From Methanobacterium sp. PtaB.Bin024 (GTDB lineage: Archaea > Methanobacteriota > Methanobacteria > Methanobacteriales > Methanobacteriaceae), in NCBI GenBank assembly GCA_002067065.1, contig MVPY01000031.1, positions 6,207 through 70,206 of the forward strand: DNA of 64,000 nucleotides, written 5' to 3'. Position 1 is the stretch's first letter. Each line of letters starts with the position of its first letter. A model generated the notes under the pieces. The model had not been told where the DNA came from. It worked only from the letters and a program-made list of their open reading frames with translations, and made no database searches. A program made the translations under genes and the position numbers. Of this stretch, positions 1 to 10,212 are shown in pieces.

Positions 1-614
1 CCCAGTTTAAATGGGCATATGGGGACTATGATAAATGCTTTCACCCTGGGATCTATGATTGGTCCACCTGCAGACATGGAATAAGCTGTGGAACCACTGG
101 GAGTGGCTATGATTAACCCATCGGCGCGTAACTCTTCCACAATCTCATCATCAACACTGATCTGTATGTGAAGCATTTTGGCAGGCTTCCGGGTCATCAT
201 AACTACTTCATTCAAGGCAGGGGGTAACTCATGCTTGTGCCATACTATAAGCTGATTTCTTCTTTCAACAGAGTAATTTCCAGCAAGAATCTCTTCTAGA
301 GCACTGAAAGCATTTTCAGGATCTATTTCTGTTAAGAACCCTACTGTTCCCATATTAATTCCTATGAGTGGGATTTTTTTGTGACTGATGTAACTTTGGG
401 TACGAAGGATGGTTCCATCTCCCCCCACCGCCACCACCATATCCACATCCATATCTTCCAGTGCACACTGTTTATCCTGATATCTACCCAGTTTCTGGGC
501 CAGAGGAATATCTAATAAAATATTAACTTCTTTTTCAGTTAAAAAATCAGCTAACTTACCTGTAAATTCTACCGCATCTTCTATATCACTACGGGCAACC
601 AGTCCCATGATCAT
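1..614 (-). CDS. nadK: NAD kinase, 3' end cut by window edge
   Basis: ATP-dependent phosphorylation of NAD to NADP in the cytosol. About 204 codons are visible; the C-terminus runs off the left edge. The GGDGT nucleotide/phosphate-binding motif lies at residues 64-68, and further on TPSGSTAYSMSAGGP and the strand PICPF are typical of the family. The ATG at 614 follows directly after the stop codon of the upstream IMPase gene and has a GGAGGGG ribosome site inside that gene's end, so the two are certainly co-transcribed and probably translationally coupled. In Methanocaldococcus the two activities occur as one fused protein (MJ0917, known from the literature), so this looks like the unfused form. 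A second ATG at 608 is possible. Confidence 0.95.
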   Translation of the reverse strand, partial: MIMGLVARSDIEDAVEFTGKLADFLTEKEVNILLDIPLAQKLGRYQDKQCALEDMDVDMVVAVGGDGTILRTQSYISHKKIPLIGINMGTVGFLTEIDPENAFSALEEILAGNYSVERRNQLIVWHKHELPPALNEVVMMTRKPAKMLHIQISVDDEIVEELRADGLIIATPSGSTAYSMSAGGPIIDPRVKAFIIVPICPFKL

Positions 615-1454
615 TTAAATCCCCTCCACTATACGAATTATCTCCTCATGAATAACTGAGTTACAGGTAGCTATCATGGAAGTTTTCTCCAAAACACTTA
701 ATTTTCCACTTAAAGATTTACCATAACGATCAGTCACCATTCCCCCACTTTCTTCCAGTATCAGTTTAGCAGCTGCCACATCTACCAGCCTCAGATTATC
801 TCTGACATCAACAAATGCATCGTAAGTCCCATCGGCAACGTAAGATATTTCTATGGCCACTGCTCCGAGAATCCTCATTCTCCTTACACTCTTACATAGG
901 CTTTCTATTTTTCCCATATTCATTCTGTAAACATAAGCTCCTAATGATATTTGAGATAAATCCTGTTTAGATGATGGTGTGGGATTTTTTCCGTTGACCC
1001 AAGCACCTTCACCCTTAACTGCTGTATAAAAATCATCTGTTGCATAGTTTTTCACAAAAGCCATCTGAATATCTTGAATTGTTAACGGACCCTTTTGATC
1101 TGTTGAAATCGGTGCCACTGCCACTGATATTCCATAAGCTGGGATATTCTTAACAGCATTGCTGGTACCGTCCAGTGGGTCCACTACCATTACAACTTCA
1201 GGTTGGCCTTTTCCTAAATTCACTTGGCCAATTTCTTCACTGATCAACGTTAAGGGTTTATCAATACTTTCGAGTACTTCTATAACCTTTTGCTCTGCCA
1301 CAACATCGATATACATGGTTGGGGTGCCATCTGCCCCTGTTTTAACGATTTTAGACCCTTCTAGAGACCCTATGAGTGGCGATATTGCATTTTGAGATTT
1401 TTTAATTAACTCCTGGCAGGTTTCACTCCAAAATTCCATAGTTTCATCATTCAT
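615..1454 (-). CDS. suhB: Inositol monophosphatase / fructose-1,6-bisphosphatase family protein
   Basis: 279 aa, the usual length for archaeal Mg-dependent IMPase/FBPase. Metal ligands are visible: EE at 73-74 and the DPLDGTSN motif at 92-99, with the C-terminal DVAAAKLILEESGG signature that contains the last metal-binding Asp. Archaeal members hydrolyse inositol-1-phosphate, fructose-1,6-bisphosphate and, in the NAD-kinase-fused relatives, NADP. The gene sits immediately before NAD kinase with no gap, which favours a role as the partner phosphatase of NADP(H) homeostasis, though general sugar-phosphatase activity cannot be excluded. Ribosome site GGAGGAT upstream of the ATG at 1454. Confidence 0.92.
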   Translation of the reverse strand: MNDETMEFWSETCQELIKKSQNAISPLIGSLEGSKIVKTGADGTPTMYIDVVAEQKVIEVLESIDKPLTLISEEIGQVNLGKGQPEVVMVVDPLDGTSNAVKNIPAYGISVAVAPISTDQKGPLTIQDIQMAFVKNYATDDFYTAVKGEGAWVNGKNPTPSSKQDLSQISLGAYVYRMNMGKIESLCKSVRRMRILGAVAIEISYVADGTYDAFVDVRDNLRLVDVAAAKLILEESGGMVTDRYGKSLSGKLSVLEKTSMIATCNSVIHEEIIRIVEGI

Positions 1455-1618
1455 TATAATATCATCCTCCTGGGCCTTGAAAAGGCATCATCCATCAGTT
1501 ACTCATGATCCTAAATATATGTGATATTTCACCATAGATCATTTTTTTTTCTGGCCATTAACTGTTGTTTAAAGCATACAATGGGTTTTGAGACTGTTGT
1601 CCTAAAATCCTCATTTAA

Positions 1619-2062
1619 TTATTTTAAGTACACCACTGCAGCTACTGCAACTGCCTCTTTTTTAACTGTATGATTTTCATCTGCTATGATGATTTCTTTA
1701 ATGGTAAGTCCTCTAACCTCCATCATATATTCTACCATGGTTTTTGCTTCGGCTTTGATCTTTTCAGGATCCTGATTTATTCCTGAATGTTCCACTACAC
1801 ACCCAAAATCATCAGAAGTTGCCACTGCCACCACAGCAGTTATCAAATCCCCTGGATGATCTGAATGCACACATGAAAGAACACAATTAACCATTTTCCC
1901 TTCCTTAATAGGTGGGAGTTCCACTATCTCTGTGTCCTTTGGCAGTATACTGGAAACTGGTATAAGATTCACATCACCAATACCTGCATCAAGGAGGGCA
2001 TTGTCAAAGGCGTTTAGTCGTGTGGGTCCTTCTGATTTTCCGGATGTTATAGAAACTTTCAT
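1619..2062 (-). CDS. pdaD: Pyruvoyl-dependent arginine decarboxylase
   Basis: 147 aa proenzyme that self-cleaves to give a pyruvoyl group and decarboxylates arginine to agmatine, the first step of archaeal polyamine synthesis. Cleavage is expected between Ser37 and Ser38 in PVSSILPK. The start is placed at MKVSITSG; the longer open frame upstream encodes unrelated AT-rich sequence and overlaps the divergent promoter. The gene diverges from aIF5A and agmatinase, so arginine to agmatine to putrescine is encoded in one locus. The length is slightly shorter than the Methanocaldococcus enzyme. Confidence 0.93.
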   Translation of the reverse strand: MKVSITSGKSEGPTRLNAFDNALLDAGIGDVNLIPVSSILPKDTEIVELPPIKEGKMVNCVLSCVHSDHPGDLITAVVAVATSDDFGCVVEHSGINQDPEKIKAEAKTMVEYMMEVRGLTIKEIIIADENHTVKKEAVAVAAVVYLK

Positions 2063-2078
2063 TATATCACTTGTAATT

Positions 2079-2115
<37 letters not shown>

Positions 2116-2139
2116 CTTCTATATCAGATGAGAGGTATC

Positions 2140-2155
2140 TATAAATATATTTATA
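2140..2155. promoter_or_regulatory. 16-bp perfect palindrome in divergent promoter
   Basis: TATAAATATATTTATA reads identically on both strands, halfway between pdaD and aIF5A. It contains TATA-box-like sequence in both orientations and may serve as a shared core promoter or a bidirectional TBP site. The distance to pdaD is about 80 bp and to aIF5A about 145 bp. Pure AT palindromes also arise by chance in such DNA. Confidence 0.45.
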
Positions 2156-2252
2156 CAGACAAGCAGACTTATAAAAACATACAACCAAGAAGAGTTACAT
2201 CTATATGAAATAAATCTATCATAGACTCTATTTTTTAGATTCTGAACTTTAT

Positions 2253-2269
2253 GGATCCCCACTGGATCC
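2253..2269 (+). promoter_or_regulatory. Hairpin in the aIF5A leader
   Basis: GGATCC, five bases, GGATCC can fold into a 6-bp stem in the untranslated leader of the aIF5A gene, followed by a smaller CGTA/TACG hairpin just before the GGAGGT ribosome site. Possible translational control; no known riboswitch class recognised. Confidence 0.3.
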
Positions 2270-2300
2270 GAATTGTACGTATTATACGGAGGTAAATAGC

Positions 2301-2690
2301 ATGTCAACTAAGGTAGTGGAAGTTAAAACGCTTAAAGTAGGTAAATATGTAGTATTGGACGGTGAAGCATCAAAAATTGTGAATATTCAGACTTCATCTC
2401 CAGGGAAACACGGCGCAGCAAAGGCTCGTGTTGATGCTATTGGAGTTTTTGATAATCAAAAAAGAAACCTGGTAAAACCAGTAGACGCCAAGATAGAAAT
2501 CCCAATAATCGACAAAAGAACTGCACAGGTTCTGGCCCTGATGGGTAGCGATGTTCAACTCATGGACATGGAAACTTATGAAACCTTTGAAGTGCCAATA
2601 CCAGATGATCTGAGTGATGACCTTATTGAAGGGGTAGAAGTTAATTATATCGTGGCTATGGGCAACAAAAAACTCATGAGGATCAGATAG
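2301..2690 (+). CDS. eif5A: Translation initiation factor aIF5A
   Basis: 129 aa, SH3-like KOW domain followed by an OB-fold. It helps ribosomes through difficult peptide bonds, and in archaea carries hypusine or deoxyhypusine made from spermidine. The modified lysine is Lys36 in SSPGKHGAAK, fully conserved. The ATG has a good GGAGGT site 8 nt upstream. The gene is followed 53 bp later by agmatinase and faces arginine decarboxylase, so the polyamine needed for its modification is made by its neighbours. Confidence 0.97.
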   Translation: MSTKVVEVKTLKVGKYVVLDGEASKIVNIQTSSPGKHGAAKARVDAIGVFDNQKRNLVKPVDAKIEIPIIDKRTAQVLALMGSDVQLMDMETYETFEVPIPDDLSDDLIEGVEVNYIVAMGNKKLMRIR

Positions 2691-2743
2691 ACCTCCTGAG
2701 AACCTATGCCTATTTTTTACAAATTTGGTGAGGATTTAGATAA

Positions 2744-3622
2744 ATGTATCTTTACACTGAAAATCCTCTGAAATTTGCTTTTTCCCATGATTTTGAAGAA
2801 TCCAACCAAAAAGATAGTCCTTATTTTGGAATTTTAGGAGTACCATTCGACAGCACCACCACTTACCAACCCGGGGCACGGTTCGGTCCTTTTTTTGTGA
2901 GGGAAGCATCATACAACTTTGAAAAATACAACATATTTTCAGATAAAATTTTAGATGCAAATGTCTCTGACATTGGAAACCTGGAAGTGGTTCCTGGAAA
3001 CCTGGAAAAAACATGCACGCACCTGGAATCCGTGATATCTTCCATGTCAGAAGATGGATTAATCCCCTTAACCATTGGTGGTGAACATAGCTTAAGTTAC
3101 GGAGTTATAAATTCCATTAACGCACAGCATAACTTGCAGGATGTCACCATACTCCATTTTGACGCCCACATGGATCTCAGAGATGATTATATGGGGGAAA
3201 AATATTCCCATGCCACAGTTATGCGACGGATACATGATAAAAACCCATCAAAAATAATTCAAATGGGTATCCGTTCTTCATCACCAGAAGAAGTTGAATT
3301 TGCACGGAAAAATGGTATTGATTTTTACACCCCCCATGATATAAAAGAGGATCTGAGAAAGATGGGAAAAATCATTAGCCAGATAGATGGTCCCCTCTAT
3401 GTTACCGTGGATATTGATGTACTGGACCCTGCTTATGCTCCCAGTGTGGGCACACCAAGTCCATGTGGAATAAATCCAGAGGAACTGGAAAGCCTAATTT
3501 CTCATCTTAAGGGAAAAGAAGTTATTGGATTCGATGTAGTTGAGGTTTCATCCACTTCCATTGGAGATGTTACATCAGTCAATGCAGCTAAAATACTTTT
3601 AGACTTTTTATTCTTACAATAA
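2744..3622 (+). CDS. speB: Agmatinase
   Basis: 292 aa ureohydrolase that converts agmatine to putrescine and urea using two Mn ions. Metal ligands are all present: His115 in GGEHS, Asp140/His142/Asp144 in DAHMD, and Asp223/Asp225 in DIDVLDP. GGTGAGG ribosome site upstream of ATG. Probably in one operon with aIF5A. Archaeal arginase-like alternatives exist, but the neighbouring arginine decarboxylase makes agmatine the likely substrate. Confidence 0.95.
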   Translation: MYLYTENPLKFAFSHDFEESNQKDSPYFGILGVPFDSTTTYQPGARFGPFFVREASYNFEKYNIFSDKILDANVSDIGNLEVVPGNLEKTCTHLESVISSMSEDGLIPLTIGGEHSLSYGVINSINAQHNLQDVTILHFDAHMDLRDDYMGEKYSHATVMRRIHDKNPSKIIQMGIRSSSPEEVEFARKNGIDFYTPHDIKEDLRKMGKIISQIDGPLYVTVDIDVLDPAYAPSVGTPSPCGINPEELESLISHLKGKEVIGFDVVEVSSTSIGDVTSVNAAKILLDFLFLQ

Positions 3623-3886
3623 ATTCTTTATATTGCTGTTTTAAATTATTGAATCTTATTTCAGAATCCAGATCATCTTGATCTTATCCATTAAATTATA
3701 TTCCAATCTGGAGAATTGCTTCACATGATAGAACACATATAAATATTTATAGATAGCCAGCCAGATTTATCAGATGAGTATTATATTAAGATTCAACACA
3801 TTTAGCACATATTTCCAAAAGAGATACCAATAAAAAGGTTTTATTTTAAAAATCCATCGGGTTTAAATTGGATTAGGAGGAAGAAA
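3623..3886. other. Intergenic region with TATA-like element
   Basis: AT-rich spacer between the polyamine operon and the TIGR00300 gene. A candidate TATA element (TATAAATATTTATAG) lies around 3739-3753; no ORF or structured RNA seen. Confidence 0.4.
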
Positions 3887-5107
<1,221 letters not shown>

Positions 5108-5309
5108 TTCCAGGGAATTTTAAGATCATGGAACCAAATATCCATTAATTTGATTATTTTAAGTAAAAACAAAAACCATGGTAATTTTTTAAGATAACAT
5201 CATGACTTTTCAATGTAATTCCCTAGTGTTCTGTGTTCTAATGGAATAAAAATAACAGTACTAACTAGTGAACCTCCCTTAAACGTTAGAAGAATGAACA
5301 AATGATTAA

Positions 5310-5335
5310 TAAAGTTTAAATCACGTTAAACTTTA
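5310..5335. promoter_or_regulatory. 10-bp inverted repeat upstream of adenine deaminase
   Basis: TAAAGTTTAA, six bases, TTAAACTTTA: two perfect 10-bp arms, ending 29 bp before the ade start. Position and symmetry fit a repressor operator or a leader hairpin. Confidence 0.5.
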
Positions 5336-5364
5336 ACAAATCCATTCAAGATGGGGAAATGAAT

Positions 5365-6972
5365 ATGATAAAAGGAAATTTAGTCAATGTTTTTACAGAA
5401 GAGATTTATCCTGCCGAAATTGAAGTTAAAAATGGCATTATCACCTGTTTAAGGGAGATAGGAGGAGAGTATCCCGGATATATTTTACCAGGTTTCATTG
5501 ATTCCCATATCCATATTGAAAGTTCCATGCTTACACCTTCCCGTTTTGCTGAAGCTGTGGTTCCCCATGGAACCACGGCAGTGGTGGCTGATCCCCATGA
5601 AATCGCCAATGTCCTTGGTGTTGAGGGGATCAAGTATATGATGAAGGATGCAGCTACCACCCCTCTGCAGGTGTTCTTCACCGCACCTTCCTGCGTCCCA
5701 GCAACTCCTTTTGAAACATCAGGAGCCAGTTTATATCCTGATGATATAGACACCCTTATGAATAATGACTGGGTGGTGGCTTTGGGGGAGATGATGAACT
5801 TCCCCGGAGTTATCAGAAAGGATCCTGAGGTTTTAGAAAAGATTAAAATCGCCCAGCATCACCTGAAACCAGTTGATGGTCATGCCCCATTGTTATCTGG
5901 AAAAGATCTGTGTGATTACATTGGAGCAGGCATATCCACGGACCATGAGTGCACCCACCTAGCTGAAGCCCAGGAAAAAAAGGGTTTGGGTATGAAGATC
6001 ATGATCCGGGAGGGTTCATCTGCCCACAACATGGAGGAACTGGTCTCTGTTGGTGGAGAATTCCTGGTATCAGATGATCGGCACCCTGAAGACTTGTTAA
6101 ATGGTCACATGGACCAAACTCTGAAGAAAACCGTAGAACTAGGTATGGATCCTGTAGACGCCCTGAAAATGGTCACCTTAAACCCTGCTAACCATTACCA
6201 TTTGAATTGTGGGGCCCTGAAACCGGGTTTCCCTGCAGATATGGTGTTGGTGGATGATCTGGAAAATTTCAACGTGGAAAAAGTGTGGATTAAAGGAAAA
6301 TTGGTGTCTCAAAACGGCAACCCACTCTTCCAAGTGGACCCCCTTCCTTTAAAGAGTACTTTCAGGGTTAAACCCAAAAAAGCATCTGATTTTGAAGTTC
6401 ATTCTTCTCATGAAGAAGAAAAAGTTAGAGTGATTGAAGTAGTAGAAGGCCAACTACTTACCAAGGAGACGGAAGCTGTTTTGAGAGTTGTTGACGGTCA
6501 TCTGCAAGCTGACGCAGGAAAAGACATCCTGAAAATTGCAGTCGTGGAAAGATACGGTCATGATAATGTTTCAAATGCTTTTATACATGGATTCGGACTT
6601 AAAAAAGGGGCGATTGCCTCTAGCGTTGCCCACGATTCACATAACATCGTCGTGGTTGGTAAGGGTAGCCTTGATATGGCAGAAGCTGTGAATATGCTTT
6701 CTAAAAATAATGGAGGGATTGTTGTTGTATCTGATGGGGATTGTTATTCATTAGAACTTCCAATCGCCGGTCTTATGAGCACTGAAAGGGCAGAAGATGT
6801 GTCTTCCCAATTAAACCAGTTACATGAGGCAGTTAGAGATATGGGATGTAAACTTGCTTCACCCTTTATGACCATGTCCTTTATGGCACTTCTGGTGATT
6901 CCCAAACTAAAAATCAGCGATAAAGGTCTGTTCGATGTTGAAAGCTTCCAATTTGTTGATGTTATAAAATAA
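5365..6972 (+). CDS. ade: Adenine deaminase
   Basis: 535 aa amidohydrolase that deaminates adenine to hypoxanthine for purine salvage. Seen: the metal motif HIHIESSML near residue 50, VDGHAP mid-protein, DHECTH, and SDDRHPEDLL carrying the catalytic Asp, followed by the C-terminal domain specific to the bacterial/archaeal Ade family. The longest frame begins with an ATG at 5359 only two bases after the GGGG box, so the ATG at 5365 is preferred. A 26-bp palindromic element lies just upstream. Monocistronic as far as can be seen. Confidence 0.95.
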   Translation: MIKGNLVNVFTEEIYPAEIEVKNGIITCLREIGGEYPGYILPGFIDSHIHIESSMLTPSRFAEAVVPHGTTAVVADPHEIANVLGVEGIKYMMKDAATTPLQVFFTAPSCVPATPFETSGASLYPDDIDTLMNNDWVVALGEMMNFPGVIRKDPEVLEKIKIAQHHLKPVDGHAPLLSGKDLCDYIGAGISTDHECTHLAEAQEKKGLGMKIMIREGSSAHNMEELVSVGGEFLVSDDRHPEDLLNGHMDQTLKKTVELGMDPVDALKMVTLNPANHYHLNCGALKPGFPADMVLVDDLENFNVEKVWIKGKLVSQNGNPLFQVDPLPLKSTFRVKPKKASDFEVHSSHEEEKVRVIEVVEGQLLTKETEAVLRVVDGHLQADAGKDILKIAVVERYGHDNVSNAFIHGFGLKKGAIASSVAHDSHNIVVVGKGSLDMAEAVNMLSKNNGGIVVVSDGDCYSLELPIAGLMSTERAEDVSSQLNQLHEAVRDMGCKLASPFMTMSFMALLVIPKLKISDKGLFDVESFQFVDVIK

Positions 6973-7030
6973 ATCGGTTTTTCTACTAATACAATTCAAA
7001 GATAAAGAGTATTAAATTGGGTGTTTGATC

Positions 7031-7909
7031 ATGAAAATTGTGCCCCTGGCCTTTGAAAGTATGGGTGTCCGCTCCATGGCCACCTTCATTGAAACTGACC
7101 AGAAAATACTCCTGGACCCTGGGACATCCATTGCCCCTAAAAGATTTGGATTTCCCCCATGGAAGGATGAATTTGATGCTCTGCATGAAACTCGGACTAG
7201 AATTCAAGATTATGCTGTTAATGCCGATGTTATCACCATCAGCCATTATCATCATGATCATTTTACACCTTTCAGTCTGGGACGACACCTGGCCTCAGCC
7301 CCTAGATATGCAGAAGAGATCTATAGGGATAAAAAGCTGTTTATAAAACATCCCACTTCCCATATAAATAAAAGTCAGCAAAAAAGGGCCCGTGACTTTT
7401 TAAAGAATCTAAAAATCATGGGAAACCGTGACATCACCTACGCTGATGGAAATACTTTTGAAATTGGTGAGACCGTTCTGAAATTTTCAAAACCTCTCCC
7501 TCATGGCCCGGAGGGAAGTCGGATGGGCTTTGTAATATCCACCACTATAAAGTGGAATAAAGAGAAGGTGATGCATGCTTCTGATGTGCAGGGTCCAATC
7601 TATGAAGGTTCTAAAAATATTATAATTGATGAAAAACCAGATACTGTGATTTTAAGTGGTCCTCCTACTTACCTTGAGGGTTTTGCCCTGGAAACAGAGG
7701 ATATTGAAAAAGCCCGGGAAAATCTTGTTGAAATAGCAAGTAAAATACCAAGAGTGGTTGTGGACCATCATCTGTTAAGGGATCTTGGCTGTTTTGATTT
7801 TTTAAAATCTGTGCGAGAAGAATCTGGTGGAGAAATAATAGTAGCATCAGAACTTCTGGGAAAAGAACCTTATCTGTTGGAAGCAAGGCGGAAAGAGTTT
7901 TATTATTAG
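7031..7909 (+). CDS. UPF0282 metallo-beta-lactamase-fold protein
   Basis: 292 aa archaeal protein of the UPF0282 family, with a beta-lactamase-like fold. The metal motif HYHHDHF sits near residue 77 and further His/Asp positions follow (PHGPEG, MHASDVQGP, DHHLLRD). Substrate unknown; related folds act on RNA or phosphodiesters. The ATG at 7031 follows GGTG; a TTG six bases earlier is the longer alternative. It is convergent with the DUF447 gene. Confidence 0.85.
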   Translation: MKIVPLAFESMGVRSMATFIETDQKILLDPGTSIAPKRFGFPPWKDEFDALHETRTRIQDYAVNADVITISHYHHDHFTPFSLGRHLASAPRYAEEIYRDKKLFIKHPTSHINKSQQKRARDFLKNLKIMGNRDITYADGNTFEIGETVLKFSKPLPHGPEGSRMGFVISTTIKWNKEKVMHASDVQGPIYEGSKNIIIDEKPDTVILSGPPTYLEGFALETEDIEKARENLVEIASKIPRVVVDHHLLRDLGCFDFLKSVREESGGEIIVASELLGKEPYLLEARRKEFYY

Positions 7910-7928
7910 TAATTTTTAATAATTACTA
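7907..7928. terminator. Hairpin between convergent genes
   Basis: TAGTAATT, six bases, AATTACTA forms an 8-bp stem that begins in the UPF0282 stop codon and is followed by AT-rich, T-run sequence. It could end transcription from both sides. Confidence 0.4.
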
Positions 7929-8038
7929 ATTTTTATTTGAAATATTATTCAAATATTTATTTTATTCAAATATTTTATTTCCAAATCAAATTTTCATGAA
8001 ATGATTCTATCAAAAAAAGTTATATTGAGAAAATGTGA

Positions 8039-8656
8039 TTATTTAACCTTTAATTCATTCAAGATCATCTTCATGGCTTTTTTATGGTCTTCTCCACCCA
8101 CTTTATTCACCACTCTGGAGATTTCATTTATTTTATCGAGATTTTTATTCTTTTCATCTTCAGAAACAATGTCAATCCGGGTTAAATATATTAACGCCTC
8201 AATGATCCCATAAATTGCCCTGTTTAAAGGTTCAGCGTGTTGATTGACCTCGACAACTTCTTTAACATTGGCCCTTACAATATTCATAGTGGATGTTCCC
8301 AGTTGATCTTTCCGTTCTATGATCCTTTCATGAGTTACCTCGGCCCTGAAAAAGGAATCTGCGTCCTTGAGAGAAAATCCACTCTTTTGTTTTTGGAACT
8401 TTTCACCGTCCAGATTTCCGATGGTTGATTGAACAAACAAGAGGGGGTCTTTTGATATATTAACATAAAAAGTCTTCTTGCGCCTCACATTCAGATAAGT
8501 TTTTGACCCCTTGAAAAGGTAAAGGACTATCTCGCTTTCATTTTTGCATACCACCCCTACTGGTGCTGCATTGGGTGTTCCATCCCTGTTTTGGGTGGTG
8601 ATGATGGTCTCATAGAGAAGACCATGTTCCATTCCCAAAGAATAAAGATCTGGCAT
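8039..8656 (-). CDS. DUF447 family FMN-binding split-barrel protein
   Basis: 205 aa archaeal protein matching DUF447. N-terminus GLLYETIITTQNRDGTPNAAPVGV is the flavin-reductase-like split-barrel strand pattern; the C-terminal third is helical (LNRAIYGIIEALIYLTRID). The Methanothermobacter relative has been crystallised with FMN (recalled from structural genomics). Function unknown; redox or flavin handling is plausible. Probably co-transcribed with the upstream DUF2124 gene, 34 bp away. Confidence 0.8.
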   Translation of the reverse strand: MPDLYSLGMEHGLLYETIITTQNRDGTPNAAPVGVVCKNESEIVLYLFKGSKTYLNVRRKKTFYVNISKDPLLFVQSTIGNLDGEKFQKQKSGFSLKDADSFFRAEVTHERIIERKDQLGTSTMNIVRANVKEVVEVNQHAEPLNRAIYGIIEALIYLTRIDIVSEDEKNKNLDKINEISRVVNKVGGEDHKKAMKMILNELKVK

Positions 8657-8690
8657 AATAACCGATATCCTAATATCCTATATTTTTATC

Positions 8691-9176
8691 TTATTCCTTT
8701 TTTCTAATATCTCCTGTTAGAATACCATTTATTATACAGTCAAAATCAATTAACTCATCCCAACCTGCCTTTTTAAACATGTCCATATAGCAGAGTCCAA
8801 TGATCTTTCCATTAGGTTCGAGGATCTCATTTAAGAGTTTTTTAACATCTTCTATGTCTACATTATATTGGGGCATAGAAAGTCCGCCAAGCAGTGCTAC
8901 AACACCAGAATGGGGATCGGCTTCTTGGGAAAATTGCATACCAAGAGGAGTGCTCTCTATTTTACGTGCGCTTTCCATATCAGTTCTGGCCATAAATACT
9001 GATTCTTTATCTCGAATTACATAGGCGAATAGTTCGGCAAATGGACTGCAAACACCTGGAATACCTACAAAAGTAACTTTTTCAGCATCCCCTACTTCTT
9101 TCTTAAGTGCCATTAAATTCGCATTCAATCCTTTGAATTCTTCTGTTTGAAACATATTATCAACCTTTATTTCCAC
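8691..9176 (-). CDS. DUF2124 family protein
   Basis: 161 aa archaeal hypothetical. It has alternating strands and helices, a GIPGVCSPFAELFAYVIRD segment and GLCYMDMFKKAGW near the C-terminus, suggestive of a Rossmann-like fold. No catalytic motif that I can assign. The family is methanogen-centred. First gene of a probable two-gene operon with DUF447. Confidence 0.7.
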   Translation of the reverse strand: MEIKVDNMFQTEEFKGLNANLMALKKEVGDAEKVTFVGIPGVCSPFAELFAYVIRDKESVFMARTDMESARKIESTPLGMQFSQEADPHSGVVALLGGLSMPQYNVDIEDVKKLLNEILEPNGKIIGLCYMDMFKKAGWDELIDFDCIINGILTGDIRKKE

Positions 9177-9277
9177 TTAAAAAAACCTAGTTAATGATAA
9201 AAAAAATACTAAGTTATCAAAGGGGCCAATATTTCCTAAATTAAGGAACATCAAAGATTGTAATGCTCCCAAAAATT

Positions 9278-9418
9278 TTATGATCCCTTCAAAAATATGT
9301 ATATTATGTAGGCTATTACCAGTATAATTATAACTGGAAGTAACCATATGAATACATAGAAAAAAACCACTGCCAGCACCAGGGCCACCAGTATGAGTAA
9401 AATGTCTTGAAGTTCCAT
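9278..9418 (-). CDS. Small hydrophobic membrane protein (46 aa)
   Basis: ATG at 9418 to TAA at 9278 encodes 46 residues beginning MELQDILLILVALVLAVVFF and ending IIYIFLKGS. Two hydrophobic helices are separated by WLLP, with an acidic N-terminus and a Lys near the C-terminus. No long stretch of ribosome-site consensus is visible upstream, so translation would depend on a weak site or a leaderless message. It is not related to a family I recognise. It is upstream of, and on the same strand as, DUF2124. Confidence 0.5.
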   Translation of the reverse strand: MELQDILLILVALVLAVVFFYVFIWLLPVIIILVIAYIIYIFLKGS

Positions 9419-9580
9419 ATTTTTCTATATTGCCATTTCAACATAAAAATATTTCCATAACACAAATTTAATCAGGATCATAGTCAATTAATAAATAAAT
9501 AAGCATCAGTCATCTATATTAAAAGTTAAAGCAGATTAAACGATAAATTTAAACAGACAGATCCAAGGAGAACACCTATA

Positions 9581-10147
9581 ATGATATTAGTGATTAATAA
9601 TCATGGACAGTACAATCACCGCATCCACCGTACCCTTCACTATCTGAAAATACCCTCTGAGCTGGTGCCCAACACTACTTCACTTTCTGAAATTGAAGAT
9701 AAAGAACCCGAAGGACTCATATTAGGGGGAGGTCCTTCAGTGGAAAGATCTGGTAACAGCACAGAATATGTTAAAAAACTGGATTACCCCATTCTGGGAA
9801 TCTGCCTCGGCCACCAAATTATTGCCCAGGCCTACGGCGGTGGAATAGGATCTGCGGGCTCAGAAAGTTATGCCCAGATCCAAATCAACATCCAGGATGA
9901 GAACGATATCTTCAAGGGTCTCGGACCTCAGCTAGATGTATGGGCTTCCCATAAAGACGAAGTAACCAAACTTCCCCCTGGATTTAAAATACTTGCTTCA
10001 TCACCCATATGTGACATTGAAGCCATGAAACACCCTGAGAAACCTTTATATGGAATACAATTCCATCCTGAGGTTTATCATACTCCAGAAGGGCCGAGAG
10101 TATTTGAAAATTTCAACACAGTCTGTTCTGAACATTCAAAACTATAA
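9581..10147 (+). CDS. guaAA: GMP synthetase, glutamine amidotransferase subunit
   Basis: 188 aa class I amidotransferase that supplies ammonia to the PP-loop subunit for XMP to GMP. The triad is intact: Cys75 in GICLGHQ, His162 and Glu164 in FHPEV. The oxyanion strand is LGGGPS at 48-53. In archaea the two activities are on separate chains and usually encoded side by side; here the partner gene lies 4.4 kb downstream, with a reverse-strand island between. GGAGAACACC ribosome region upstream of ATG. Confidence 0.96.
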   Translation: MILVINNHGQYNHRIHRTLHYLKIPSELVPNTTSLSEIEDKEPEGLILGGGPSVERSGNSTEYVKKLDYPILGICLGHQIIAQAYGGGIGSAGSESYAQIQINIQDENDIFKGLGPQLDVWASHKDEVTKLPPGFKILASSPICDIEAMKHPEKPLYGIQFHPEVYHTPEGPRVFENFNTVCSEHSKL

Positions 10148-10212
10148 TTTTGAAATTTATTCCAAAACATACAGATAATACAATAAAATATCCTCACAAT
10201 ACAAATAGTCCC

